Source of the DNA: Leucobacter zeae
GTDB lineage: Bacteria; Actinomycetota; Actinomycetes; Actinomycetales; Microbacteriaceae
DNA: 64,000 nucleotides
Reading direction: 5' to 3'
Assembly: GCF_016758175.1 (NCBI RefSeq)
Contig: NZ_QYAB01000001.1
Coordinates: 423,249 to 487,248 of the forward strand
The position numbers and the translations under genes were made by a program. The notes under the pieces were generated by a model, which was given only the letters and a program-made list of their open reading frames with translations, was not told the origin of the DNA and did no database searches. Positions 34,351-43,135 of the stretch are shown here, piece after piece. Each line of letters opens with the position of its first letter. The first letter of the stretch is position 1.

Positions 34351-35727
34351 TCAATCGAAGATGTTGCCGAGGACTCCGCCCAGGATCACGCCGCCGATGA
34401 CCGGGCCGAGCACCTCCATCCCGGTGCCGCCCCGGCCGTATCCCGACGGCCCGGGGCCCCGGCCCCAGTCGTCGTTGTCGGGGCGCGCCGTGTCGATGTC
34501 GCGCTGCGCCAGCCGGAGGGCGTCGTCCCCGAGCGCCGAGGCCCGGCGGGCGAGCTGCTGCGCGTGCGCGCGCGTGTCCTCGTCCGTGCGGAGGCCCGAG
34601 ATCTCGGCGCGGATGCGTCGTGCCTCCGCGAGGCGTGTCCGCGCGTCCGCGCCGATCCACCCGCGGTGCCCGTCGATGAGCGATGCGGCGATCCCGATCG
34701 CGTGATCCGCGGTCGCGATGTCGTGACGCACATGCTCGATCGGGATCACGGGCCTCGCGGCCCGCTGCCGCGCCGCGTCGAGCGCCGAGTTCGCCGCCGA
34801 GAGCCGGGCGAGGTCGGCGAAGGGATCCCGCAGCGCGGACGCCTCGGCACGGTCCGCGTGGTCGCCCCCTGAGGTCGAGCCGTGCCCGGCCGGCGACCGG
34901 AGCTCGGCGAGAAGCGCCTCGAGCTGCGCAACGGCGGCGTCGACGGCCGGGGTGCGCCGCTCGCCGCGGGCCGCAGCGATGTCTGAGACCGAATCCTCGA
35001 CCACCTCCGCGAGCGTGCTCTCGGAGCGGAACGCGCGGACCTCGAAGCCGTCGAGTCCGTCGAGGATCGATGCCGCGCGCCGCACGGTCTCCGTGGCCGT
35101 CTCGAGCGCCAGGTTCGCATCCTCGGGGCTGCCCGCGGCGCGGCGGCGCTCGGAGAGGTCCGCCGAGCGGAGCGCGAAGTCGAGCAGCTGCTCGGCGTCG
35201 TCGGCGGTCATGCGGACGCGCTGCAGCGCCTCGGTGCTGTACCGGGTGGCGAGCCGCTCGAGGGTGCTCCTGGCCTCGGGCAGCCGGCTGCGCAGACGCG
35301 CCGCGTCGTCGCGCACGCGCTGCAGGATCTCGGGGGCCTCGCGCACGCGCGCGACCTGGGGCTGGAGCGCCCGGGTGCGCTCGTCGAGCACCTGCTCCGC
35401 CCACTCGCAGAGCTGGATGATGCGCGCGTTGCGGGTGCGCAGCTCCTCGGCGGTGTCGGGGATCGAGTCGTGGTTCAGCTGGTGCAGGCGGAAGGCCTCC
35501 GTCAGGTGCTCGCGCACGGACTCGAGACCGACCCTGAGCGCTTCGGTCGCGGCCTCTCCGAGCTCGGCGGTCGCGAAGCCGAGCTCGTCGCTCGTCACCC
35601 GGATCCGCTCGTCCGCCGTCACGATCGCGGTGCGGGCCCGACGCGACAACTCGGTGTCATGCGCGTCGCCGCCGGGGTGATGGCCGTGCTCTCGATCGCC
35701 GCGCTCTCGATCTCCCCAGAGACCCAT
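34351..35727 (-). CDS. coiled-coil protein related to the TPM-protein C-terminal region
   Basis: A 458-aa, highly charged, mostly helical protein from ATG 35727 (MGLWGDRERG, GAAGGAG upstream). Long coiled-coil stretches run from about 40 to 400 (ELSRRARTAIVTADERIRV, LCEWAEQVLDERTRALQPQV). The C-terminus is Gly-rich with one hydrophobic segment (GPVIGGVILGGVLGNIFD). The helical body, with repeated 'RLAEARR.R' units and the GPVIGG/LGGIIGG end, resembles the C-terminal half of the TPM protein two genes away. The gene forms a same-strand group with pspA and TPM, so a role at the membrane is likely. Confidence 0.75.
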   Translation of the reverse strand: MGLWGDRERGDREHGHHPGGDAHDTELSRRARTAIVTADERIRVTSDELGFATAELGEAATEALRVGLESVREHLTEAFRLHQLNHDSIPDTAEELRTRNARIIQLCEWAEQVLDERTRALQPQVARVREAPEILQRVRDDAARLRSRLPEARSTLERLATRYSTEALQRVRMTADDAEQLLDFALRSADLSERRRAAGSPEDANLALETATETVRRAASILDGLDGFEVRAFRSESTLAEVVEDSVSDIAAARGERRTPAVDAAVAQLEALLAELRSPAGHGSTSGGDHADRAEASALRDPFADLARLSAANSALDAARQRAARPVIPIEHVRHDIATADHAIGIAASLIDGHRGWIGADARTRLAEARRIRAEISGLRTDEDTRAHAQQLARRASALGDDALRLAQRDIDTARPDNDDWGRGPGPSGYGRGGTGMEVLGPVIGGVILGGVLGNIFD

Positions 35728-35777
35728 CTCGCTCCTTCGGTTCAGGTGGTGTTCGTGTTCGTGCGGTGGATCCTGCG

Positions 35778-35945
35778 ACTCGTGCCTCGCGCAGGATGAC
35801 AGAGAAGCCGCCTCGCGCAGGATGACGGGCAATTCGCCTCGCGCGGGATGACGGGGATGCCGCCTCGCGCGGGATGACGGGGAGCGCCCTCGCGAGCCCG
35901 CTCCCCGTCATTCTGCGTGAGCGGAGCGACTCGCAGAACCCACGC
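35778..35945. repeat. array of imperfect ~27-bp repeats with an inverted half-copy
   Basis: Four units of the type gcctcgcgcaggatgacggg (from about 35782, 35810, 35838 and 35863), followed by ccccgtcattctgcgtgagc and gactcgcagaaccc, which pairs with the units in inverse orientation. It looks like a dispersed actinobacterial REP-type element lodged between two genes. Confidence 0.7.
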
Positions 35946-35996
35946 GCGAGCGTCCGGACCCTCCGCACGCGGCGCCGAGGGCCCGGACGCTCGCGG

Positions 35997-36731
35997 CTAC
36001 TGCTCGATCGCCTGCGGGCGGGCTCCGGACTTCAGCGCGGCGAGACGCGCCTCGACCTCGGTGACGGCCTCGAAGTTCTCGAGCTCGTTGAACTGCGAGT
36101 CGAGGGTCGATGCGGCGATCTCCTGCTTGCCGCGGGCCAGCGCCTCCTGCCGACGGATCTTCTCCTCGAAGCGGCCGAGGTCGCTCGTCGGGTCGAGCAC
36201 GTCGATCGACTTGACGGCGTCTGCGACGCGGTTCTGCGCCTCGGCCGTCTTCGCGCGGGCGACGAGCTCGGCGCGCTTCGACTGCAGCTGCTGCAGCTTG
36301 TCCTTCATCCCGTTCAGCCCGCTCTTGAGCTTGTCGGTGACCTCGCGCTGCGAGGCGATGGTCGGCTCGGCCGTGCGCGCCTCGTTCTCGGCGGTGATCT
36401 GGCGCTGCAGGGCGACCTTGGCGAGGTTGTCGAACTTGTCGGCGTCGGCGGAGTTGCCCGCCGTGCGCAGCTCGTCGGCCTTCGAGCTCGCTGCGAGGGC
36501 CTTCCGGCCCCACTCGCCCGCGGTCTGCACGTCCTCGTCGTAGTCCTGCTCGAGCAGGCGGAGGTTGCCGATGGTCTCGGCGATCGCCGACTCGGCGTCC
36601 GCGATGTTGTTCGTGTAGTCGCGGATGAGCTGGTCGATCATCTTCTCCGGGTCCTCCGCGGAGTCGATGATGGAGTTGATGTTGGCGCGGATCAGGGTGG
36701 TAATGCGGCCGAAGATGGACTGCTTCGTCAT
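35997..36731 (-). CDS. pspA: PspA/IM30 family membrane-stress protein
   Basis: A 244-aa coiled-coil ESCRT-III-like protein. It begins with the amphipathic membrane-binding helix FGRITTLIRANINSIIDSAE followed by DPEKMIDQLIRDYTNNIADA, the PspA signature. Helices 2-3 carry regular heptads to about residue 190. PspA proteins assemble on damaged inner membrane. The start is ATG 36731 with gaaagga upstream, about 80 nt after the TPM gene. Confidence 0.92.
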   Translation of the reverse strand: MTKQSIFGRITTLIRANINSIIDSAEDPEKMIDQLIRDYTNNIADAESAIAETIGNLRLLEQDYDEDVQTAGEWGRKALAASSKADELRTAGNSADADKFDNLAKVALQRQITAENEARTAEPTIASQREVTDKLKSGLNGMKDKLQQLQSKRAELVARAKTAEAQNRVADAVKSIDVLDPTSDLGRFEEKIRRQEALARGKQEIAASTLDSQFNELENFEAVTEVEARLAALKSGARPQAIEQ

Positions 36732-36810
36732 GCCGGGTTTCCTTTCGCAGGAGCGGGGGTGGGGTCGAGTGTAGGGACGGTGGCTATGGGGGTGCTGGGA
36801 TCGGGGACGG

Positions 36811-38925
36811 TCAGAATCGGCCACCGCCGCTCCGTCGGCGCGATCCGCCCGAGCTGCGGCTCCTGCGGCCGGATGACCCGCTCGAACGGCTGCGCGATCG
36901 GCTCGACGAGCCGCCCCAGGATCCGGAACGGGAGCGCGAGCCCCCGTACCCGCCAGAGAAGCCGCCGTTCATCGCGCCGCCGATGATGCCGCCGAGGATC
37001 GCCGAGAGGTCCGAGCCGCCCGACGCGGGAGATCCGCCGTATCCGCCGTACCCGCCCGAACGGCTCTGCGACACGTTCCATTCGGCGCTGCGCTGCGCCT
37101 CTGCCGCGAGCTCGGAGGCTCGTCGCGCGTCTCGGAGCGCGCTCTGCGGGTCGGCCTGCTGCGCTGCTTCGGCGCGGGCGTAGGCGGCCCTGGCCTCGGC
37201 GATGCGCGTGCGGGAAGACGCGTCGACGACGCCGCGTGCCGCCTCGATGTACGCCTCGGCCTGCCGGATCTGCTCGCTCGCCTGCGCCAGGTTCGCGGCG
37301 ACCAGCTGACGCGTGCGCGCGGTCTCGCGGCCGGCCTGGATCGCGGAGTCGATCGCCGCGTTGGCCGCTTCGAGGGCCTGCAGCGCCCGGTCGGGTCGGC
37401 GCTCCGAGCCCGTGAGGTCGGCCCGGGCGAGCGCGACCTGCTGCTCGGTGGCGGCCGCAGCGGCCGAGACGGGTCCGTCCGAGCCCTCCAGGGAGCGGGC
37501 TGTGGCGACGTCGTGCTCGAGCTCCGCGATCAGTGCCGCGCACGCCGCCTCGACCGCGGCGAGGTCGGCGCCGCGCGTCATGATCGCCCGCAGCGCGCCG
37601 TCGGCCTGCGCGACGGCGGCCTCGGCCTCGCGGATCGCGAGCGCCGCCCGTCCCGAGGCCGTGAGCGCCCCCTCTGGCGCTGCGGTCGCGCTGTCGGCCG
37701 GGGCGGCGGGCGTCGCGCCAGCGCCGATGGCCGCCCCGGCGAGCGCCTCCCGCTCCTGGGCGAAGGCGAGCAGCGACGACGCCTGGCGGGGCGCCTCGGT
37801 GAGCGCGTTCAGCGCATCCGCCGCGTAGATCGTGCCGAGACGCCCGAGTTCGGCCGTCGCCGCGGCGACCGCGGCCTCCGCGGCACGGCGGCGCTCCGTC
37901 AGCGCGGCGAGGGCCTGCGGCGCATTGCGCTCGATATCGCGTAGCCGCTGGAAGGCGTCGGCCTGCGCGTCGAGTCCCGCGTCGACCGCGGCGCAGAGCT
38001 CGATGATGCGCTCGAGCCAGGCGCGCTGCTGCTCGGGGCTGTCGGGCACCGCGTCGTCGAGCTGCTGCCGCAGCCCGAACGCCTCCATCAGCTGCGCGCG
38101 CCCCGCGTCGACCGCGGCCGAGAACTCGGTGATCGCGCCGTTGCCGAACTGCGCTCGAGCGAACTCGATCTCCTGGGCGCTCGACTTCACCGCATCGTCA
38201 GCGGCGACGAGCGCGGCTCCCGACTCGCGCTCGAGCCGCTCGATCGCTTCGCGTTCCGCGCGCTGGTCCCGGCGTTTGCGCCTGGACCGCGCGATCCCGA
38301 ACGCCGCGCCGCCCGTGCCGAGGACGGCGGCGCCGGCGACGACCGCGATGGTCGCCGTGCGGCCGGGTGCCGCGCGCTCGGCCTCGATGCCCTCCGCCGC
38401 CGCCGTGATCGCGCCAGACCAGTCGCTGTCGCGCAGCTCGGGCAGCACGCGCTCCTCGACCGCAGAGAGGTCGGCCTCGCTCAGCGGGCCGGTGTCGAGC
38501 GAGGAGATGAAGTACTGGCGGCCCTCGGTCGAGACCGCGAGCAGGTACTGGGAATCGCCCAGGCCGTTCGCGTCGGCGGTCGTGTTCGCCCAGTCGACGC
38601 GGTCGGACGGGTCCGTGAAGTCGTCGACGAACACGACGTAGAGGTCGATGCCCGTCTCGTCGAACGTGCGGCCGAGTCGGGCGTTCGCCTGCTCCTCCTC
38701 GGCATCGGTGAGCACGTCGTCCGCGTCGGTCACGTAGGCCGATCCGAGGTCGACCGGGGGCGTTGCGCTCGCCGCGGCGATGCCGAACTGCAGTGCGACG
38801 ATCGGAATCGCGAGGCAGGCGAGCGCCCCCGCCAGCACCGGGCCGCGCACGCGCCCGAACGCCGTTCGCGCGGCGACGATCCGGCGCGCTCCGCGACCTC
38901 GGGGTTCGTTCCTCGTGGCATCCAC
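36811..38925 (-). CDS. TPM-domain membrane protein with long coiled-coil and Gly/Ser/Arg-rich tail
   Basis: A 704-aa protein from GTG 38925. An N-terminal membrane helix (AGALACLAIPIVALQFGIAA) is followed by a TPM (TLP18.3/Psb32/MOLO-1) domain at about 55-185 (YVTDADDVLTDAEEEQANAR, GIDLYVVFVDDF, QYLLAVSTEGRQYF). A second membrane helix (IAVVAGAAVLGTGGAAFGIA) leads to about 400 residues of helical coiled coil. The tail is GGYGGYGGSPASGG, then Gly-rich, ending in SRSRSRSSGSSGRRSRSSGG-like RS repeats. It is upstream of pspA on the same strand. An envelope maintenance role is inferred. Confidence 0.88.
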   Translation of the reverse strand: MDATRNEPRGRGARRIVAARTAFGRVRGPVLAGALACLAIPIVALQFGIAAASATPPVDLGSAYVTDADDVLTDAEEEQANARLGRTFDETGIDLYVVFVDDFTDPSDRVDWANTTADANGLGDSQYLLAVSTEGRQYFISSLDTGPLSEADLSAVEERVLPELRDSDWSGAITAAAEGIEAERAAPGRTATIAVVAGAAVLGTGGAAFGIARSRRKRRDQRAEREAIERLERESGAALVAADDAVKSSAQEIEFARAQFGNGAITEFSAAVDAGRAQLMEAFGLRQQLDDAVPDSPEQQRAWLERIIELCAAVDAGLDAQADAFQRLRDIERNAPQALAALTERRRAAEAAVAAATAELGRLGTIYAADALNALTEAPRQASSLLAFAQEREALAGAAIGAGATPAAPADSATAAPEGALTASGRAALAIREAEAAVAQADGALRAIMTRGADLAAVEAACAALIAELEHDVATARSLEGSDGPVSAAAAATEQQVALARADLTGSERRPDRALQALEAANAAIDSAIQAGRETARTRQLVAANLAQASEQIRQAEAYIEAARGVVDASSRTRIAEARAAYARAEAAQQADPQSALRDARRASELAAEAQRSAEWNVSQSRSGGYGGYGGSPASGGSDLSAILGGIIGGAMNGGFSGGYGGSRSRSGSWGGSSSRSRSRSSGSSGRRSRSSGGSRRRSGGGRF

Positions 38926-38989
38926 AACTCGGATTCTAGGCCGAGCCGCTGACACCGGTCTACGCGCCGCCGCGCGATAGCCTCGGAGC

Positions 38990-39844
38990 ATGGATCTCAC
39001 GCGCACCCGCGAACTGCTGCCGGACGTGATGCTGCGCGAGGAATCGCCGTCGACGAACGCCGAACTGCGCGCGCTGGCGGTCGCGCGCGCCGAGTCGGGG
39101 GACCCGCTGCCGCACGGCGCCCTCCTGCTCACGACGCACCAGACCGCGGGGCGGGGCCGTCTGGATCGCGGCTGGGTCACGCCGCCTGGCACGGCCGTGG
39201 CCGCGTCGCTGCTGGTCCGGGGCTTCGGGGCCGGGGCCGGGGAAAGAGACGCCCCGCTGGGGCCGGGGTGGCTGCCGCTGCTCGCGGGGTCGGCGATCAC
39301 CGCGGCGCTGCAGCCGTTCTTCACCGATGGCAGGCGCGTGGGCGTGAAGTGGCCGAACGACGTGCACCTGCGCGACGAGGACGACGCGATCGCCGGGCGG
39401 CCCGGCCGGAAGCTCTGCGGGATCCTCTGCGAGATGCTCCCGACGGGCGACATCGTCGTCGGCACCGGCATCAACCTCCTGCTCCCCGAATGGGAGCTCC
39501 CGACCGAGCGCGCGACCTCGCTCCTCGCCGCCGGCGCCGACGTCGGGGGCGCCGAGTCCCTCGCCGATGACGCGGGGCAGGACCTCGCCGACCGGGTGGT
39601 CGCCGCCTACGCCGCCGAGCTGCTGCGGCTGGCGGCGTGGGCCGCCGAGGACCCGGATCGCGCCCGCTCGCGGGTCCTGCGGCACTCGTTGACGCTCGGC
39701 ACCGAGGTGCGCGTGCACCTGCCGGGCGGCGAGATCGTCGACGGGCGGGCTCGTGGGCTCGCGGAGGACGGGTCGCTCGTGGTCGATCTGCCGACCGGGG
39801 GCGAGCTCGTGGTCTCGGCGGGCGACGTCGAGCACCTCCGCTGA
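38990..39844 (+). CDS. birA: biotin-[acetyl-CoA-carboxylase] ligase
   Basis: A 284-aa monofunctional biotin protein ligase without an N-terminal DNA-binding domain. The catalytic core shows QTAGRGRLDRGWVTPPG (biotinoyl-AMP loop), VKWPNDVHLRDED and KLCGILCEM with the conserved Lys. A C-terminal SH3-like cap follows (VHLPGGEIVDGRARGLAEDG). It should biotinylate the EAMKMEQ lysine of the carboxylase alpha subunit at 11.2 kb. It is divergent from the TPM gene across a 64-bp gap. Confidence 0.94.
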   Translation: MDLTRTRELLPDVMLREESPSTNAELRALAVARAESGDPLPHGALLLTTHQTAGRGRLDRGWVTPPGTAVAASLLVRGFGAGAGERDAPLGPGWLPLLAGSAITAALQPFFTDGRRVGVKWPNDVHLRDEDDAIAGRPGRKLCGILCEMLPTGDIVVGTGINLLLPEWELPTERATSLLAAGADVGGAESLADDAGQDLADRVVAAYAAELLRLAAWAAEDPDRARSRVLRHSLTLGTEVRVHLPGGEIVDGRARGLAEDGSLVVDLPTGGELVVSAGDVEHLR

Positions 39845-40039
39845 CGGGCGGGCGGCCGCCGATCGGCGCGACGTCGCCTCGCGCGGTCCTGCGGAGCGCT
39901 GCGCGCAGCACCGCTTCCGGCGCCGCGTGCAACGATTCGACACGGCTCGCTCGGCGGGCCCGTCCGCGCGGTACGATGATCGCGCGAGCGCACCGACGCG
40001 CTCGGATTCTCCTGGACGACAGTTCGAAGGACGACGCCG

Positions 40040-41422
40040 ATGTCTGATTCCGCATCTCCGCTCCCCCCGGCCACCCAGATGACCGCGCAGGTCACCGACG
40101 GCCGCTTCAAACGCGTGCTCGGCACGCCGTCGCTCGCGCTCTTCGGCCTCGTCTACATGGTGCCGCTCACGGTGTTCACGACCTACGGGATCGTGACCCA
40201 GCTCACCGGCGGCCGCGTCGCCGACGCCTACATCATCACGCTCGTGGTGATGATCTTCACGGCGCGCTCGTACGCCCGCATGGCCACGGCGCTCCCGTAC
40301 TCCGGCTCCGCGTACATCTACACGCAGCAGAGCATGGGCGGCGCGCTCGGCTTCCTGGTCGGCTGGGCCCTGCTGCTCGACTACCTGTTCCTGCCGATGA
40401 TCAACTATCTGGTGCTCGGCCTCTACCTCAACGAGTACTTCCCCGCGGTGCCGCAGTGGGTGTGGATCGTGCTCGCGATCGCGCTCGTCACGGTGCTCAA
40501 CATCATCGGCATCGTGTCGGTCGCCCGCGCGAACTTCGTGATCATCGCCGTGCAGATGATCTTCGTCGTCGTCTTCGTCGCGCTCGGGCTCGCGACCGCC
40601 GTGGGCGGCAGCGCCGACCTGCTGGCACCGTTCACGGGAGACGGGAGCGAGGCCGCATCCCAGACGGGCACGCTCTTCAACGGCGCGGCGATCCTCGCTC
40701 TCTCGTTCCTCGGCTTCGACTCGGTGTCGACGCTGTCGGAGGAGGCGAAGGACGCGGAGCGCACGGTGCCGCGCGCGATCATGATCGTGACGATCGGAGC
40801 CGGGCTCCTGTTCATCCTGCTCGCGTACGTCGCAACGGTCGTGCACCCGTCGAGCGCGTTCGACAACCCGGATACGGCCGGCGTCGAGGTGATCTCGGTG
40901 CTCGCCGACTGGCTGGCGGTCTTCTTCATCGCCGGGTACATCGCCGGCGCGACGGGATCGGCGCTGACCTCGCAGGCCTCGGTCGCCCGCATCCTCTTCG
41001 CGATGGGACGCGACGGCGTGCTCCCTCGAGCGATCTTCGGGCGGCTCAGCCAGCGCTTCGGCACGCCGGTCTCGGCGATCTGCATCGTGTCGGCCGTCTC
41101 GCTGCTCGCGATCGTCATCGACCTGACGACGCTGTCGAACATGATCAGCTTCGGAGCGCTCTTCGCGTTCTCGTTCGTGAACCTGTCGGTGTTCGTGCAC
41201 TTCTACGTGCGGGGCAAGCAGCGCAGCGGATGGGGGCTGCTCAACAACCTCGTGCTGCCGCTCATCGGCGTCGGGCTGACGATCTGGCTCTGGACGAGCC
41301 TCTCCTCGGAGACCTTCGTCATCGGCCTGTCGTGGCTGGCGGTCGGCTTCGTGCTGCTGCTGATCGTCACGCGCTTCTTCACCCGGCCCACTCCGACGCT
41401 GGACCTGGAGGAGACGGTCTGA
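40040..41422 (+). CDS. APC-family amino acid/polyamine permease (paralogue 1)
   Basis: A 460-aa permease with about 12 transmembrane helices. The first two are unwound in the APC manner, near LALFGLVYMVPLTVFTTYGI. The loop SFLGFDSVSTLSEEAKDAER is the consensus GFDxVSTLxEEAK amino-acid permease signature. The closest shared features are with PuuP-type putrescine importers. It is paralogous to the permease at 43136-44536 throughout its length. Substrate not predictable. Confidence 0.9.
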   Translation: MSDSASPLPPATQMTAQVTDGRFKRVLGTPSLALFGLVYMVPLTVFTTYGIVTQLTGGRVADAYIITLVVMIFTARSYARMATALPYSGSAYIYTQQSMGGALGFLVGWALLLDYLFLPMINYLVLGLYLNEYFPAVPQWVWIVLAIALVTVLNIIGIVSVARANFVIIAVQMIFVVVFVALGLATAVGGSADLLAPFTGDGSEAASQTGTLFNGAAILALSFLGFDSVSTLSEEAKDAERTVPRAIMIVTIGAGLLFILLAYVATVVHPSSAFDNPDTAGVEVISVLADWLAVFFIAGYIAGATGSALTSQASVARILFAMGRDGVLPRAIFGRLSQRFGTPVSAICIVSAVSLLAIVIDLTTLSNMISFGALFAFSFVNLSVFVHFYVRGKQRSGWGLLNNLVLPLIGVGLTIWLWTSLSSETFVIGLSWLAVGFVLLLIVTRFFTRPTPTLDLEETV

Positions 41423-41426
41423 GGCT

Positions 41427-41453
41427 CCGGGCCCGGGCCGGTGCCGGGCCCGG
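41427..41453. terminator. bidirectional terminator hairpin
   Basis: CCGGGCCCGG twice, each self-complementary, separated by 7 nt; it folds into a 10-bp stem between convergent permease and amidohydrolase genes. Confidence 0.65.
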
Positions 41454-41459
41454 CATCGC

Positions 41460-43112
41460 TCAGTCGGTGCCGAACACCCGGGACCCGGCGATCCAGGTCC
41501 CGCGGACCTCGATGGTCGGGATCAGGTCGGGATCGATCGTCAGCGGGTTCGCCGTGAGGCGAACCGCGTCGGCGACCCGGCCGATCGCCAGCGTTCCGCG
41601 GCTCTCCGCCGCGAGCGCCTGGCGCGCGATGCCCGTCGTGTAGGCCGCGAGAGCCGCGCCCGGATCGACGCGCTCGTCGGGCAGCCACGCCGCCGACTGC
41701 GGTTCGGTGTGGCTGTGCCGCGTGATCGCGGTCGCGAGCGCCGGCCGCCAATCCTCCGTCGTGACGGGCCAGTCGCTGCCGAACGTGATCGTCGCGCCGC
41801 TGCGGTGCAGGGACCCGATGAGGTACTGCCACTCGTCGCGCGGGTGGCCGAGATGGGGGATCGTGAGGTCGCGCATCACGGCGTCGCACTGCGCCCAGTA
41901 GGGCTCGAAGTTGGCGATGACGTCGAGTTCGGCGAAGCGGGCGACGTCGGCGGGGTCGAGCAGGGCGACGTGCGCGATCACGTGGTCGCGCCGGCGCTCC
42001 GGGTCCGACTCGCGGACGGCCGCGAGCGCGTCGAGCGCGCTGTGGTTCGCGGCGTCCCCGATGGCGTGGAGGTGCAGCTGGAAGCCCTCGGCGTCGAACG
42101 CCGCGGCGGCGGCCGCGAGCTCGGCGTCGCTCCAGTTCGGCAGGCCGCGGTCGTCGGGCCGGTCGGCGTAGGGCTCGATGAGCGCCGCGGTGTGGCTCTC
42201 GATGACGCCGTCGACGAAGAACTTGATCGTCTCGGCGCTCAGGCGGTCGTCGTCGAGCGCTCGCACCCGGGCTCGGCCCGCGACGTAGTCGTCGAGCTGC
42301 TCGCGCCAGCGCGCGGGGTCCGCGCAGAACGCCAGGTTCACGCGGGTGTGCAGCAGCCCGCGGCCGGCCGCATCGAGGTAGACCTCGAGGTCGTCGAGGT
42401 CCGCCCACGCGTCCTGCACCCAGGTGGTGCCCTGCGCCGCGTAGCGTCGCGTGGCGCGCTCGATCGCGCCGACCCGCTGCTCGCGGTCGAACGCGGGCAC
42501 GACGTCGGCGATGAAGCCGTTGGCCGCGGCTTCCTGCAGCGTGCCGAGCGGCGTGCCGTCGGCGCGGCGCACGATGCGCCCGAGGGGCGGATCCGGTGTC
42601 GACGCGTCGATCCCGCCCGCGGCGAGGGCCGCCGTGTTGACCCACGCCGTGTGGTGATCCCACGCGCGCAGCAGCGCGGGGGTGTCGCCCGTCACCCGGT
42701 CGAGCCACTCCGCGTCGAACAGCCCGTTCTCGGCGAACGTGGCGTCGTAGCTGCCGCCGACGATCCACGCGGCGTCGGGGTGCTCGGCCTTCCACGCGGC
42801 GACGGCGTCGAGGATGCCCTGGAGATCGGATGCGGCTCGGATCGCGGGGCCGAGCGACTCCGATCCGCCGATGAGCGGGTGGGCGTGGCCGTCGCCGAGC
42901 CCGGGCACGAGCGTGTCGCCCGCGAGGTCGACGACCTCGACGGGATCGGGTCCCGATCCTGCCCGCGCAGCGAGCGCTTCGGCCTCGGCGCCGTGGGCGA
43001 CGACCCGGTCGCCGCGGAACGCGATCGCGGTCGTGAGCGCGGCGGCGCCGCCGAGCTCGGGGGTGGACGGGTCGATGACGACGGTGCCTCCGACGAATAC
43101 CTGGGTGCGCAT
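41460..43112 (-). CDS. amidohydrolase-family protein (YtcJ-like)
   Basis: A 550-aa metal-dependent hydrolase of the YtcJ/amidohydrolase-3 group. It has VPGLGDGHAHPLIGGSESLG (metal HxH), AETIKFFVDGVIESHTAAL with the carboxylatable Lys, FQLHLHAIGDAANHSALDAL, RDHVIAHVALLDPADV (His) and ATITFGSDWPVTTEDW (last Asp). All metal ligands are present. It lies between two paralogous permeases and 24 nt downstream of the second one, so it is probably in the TetR-controlled transcript and hydrolyses an imported amide. Confidence 0.9.
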   Translation of the reverse strand: MRTQVFVGGTVVIDPSTPELGGAAALTTAIAFRGDRVVAHGAEAEALAARAGSGPDPVEVVDLAGDTLVPGLGDGHAHPLIGGSESLGPAIRAASDLQGILDAVAAWKAEHPDAAWIVGGSYDATFAENGLFDAEWLDRVTGDTPALLRAWDHHTAWVNTAALAAGGIDASTPDPPLGRIVRRADGTPLGTLQEAAANGFIADVVPAFDREQRVGAIERATRRYAAQGTTWVQDAWADLDDLEVYLDAAGRGLLHTRVNLAFCADPARWREQLDDYVAGRARVRALDDDRLSAETIKFFVDGVIESHTAALIEPYADRPDDRGLPNWSDAELAAAAAAFDAEGFQLHLHAIGDAANHSALDALAAVRESDPERRRDHVIAHVALLDPADVARFAELDVIANFEPYWAQCDAVMRDLTIPHLGHPRDEWQYLIGSLHRSGATITFGSDWPVTTEDWRPALATAITRHSHTEPQSAAWLPDERVDPGAALAAYTTGIARQALAAESRGTLAIGRVADAVRLTANPLTIDPDLIPTIEVRGTWIAGSRVFGTD

Positions 43113-43135
43113 ACTCGATCCTCTCAGACGTCGTG

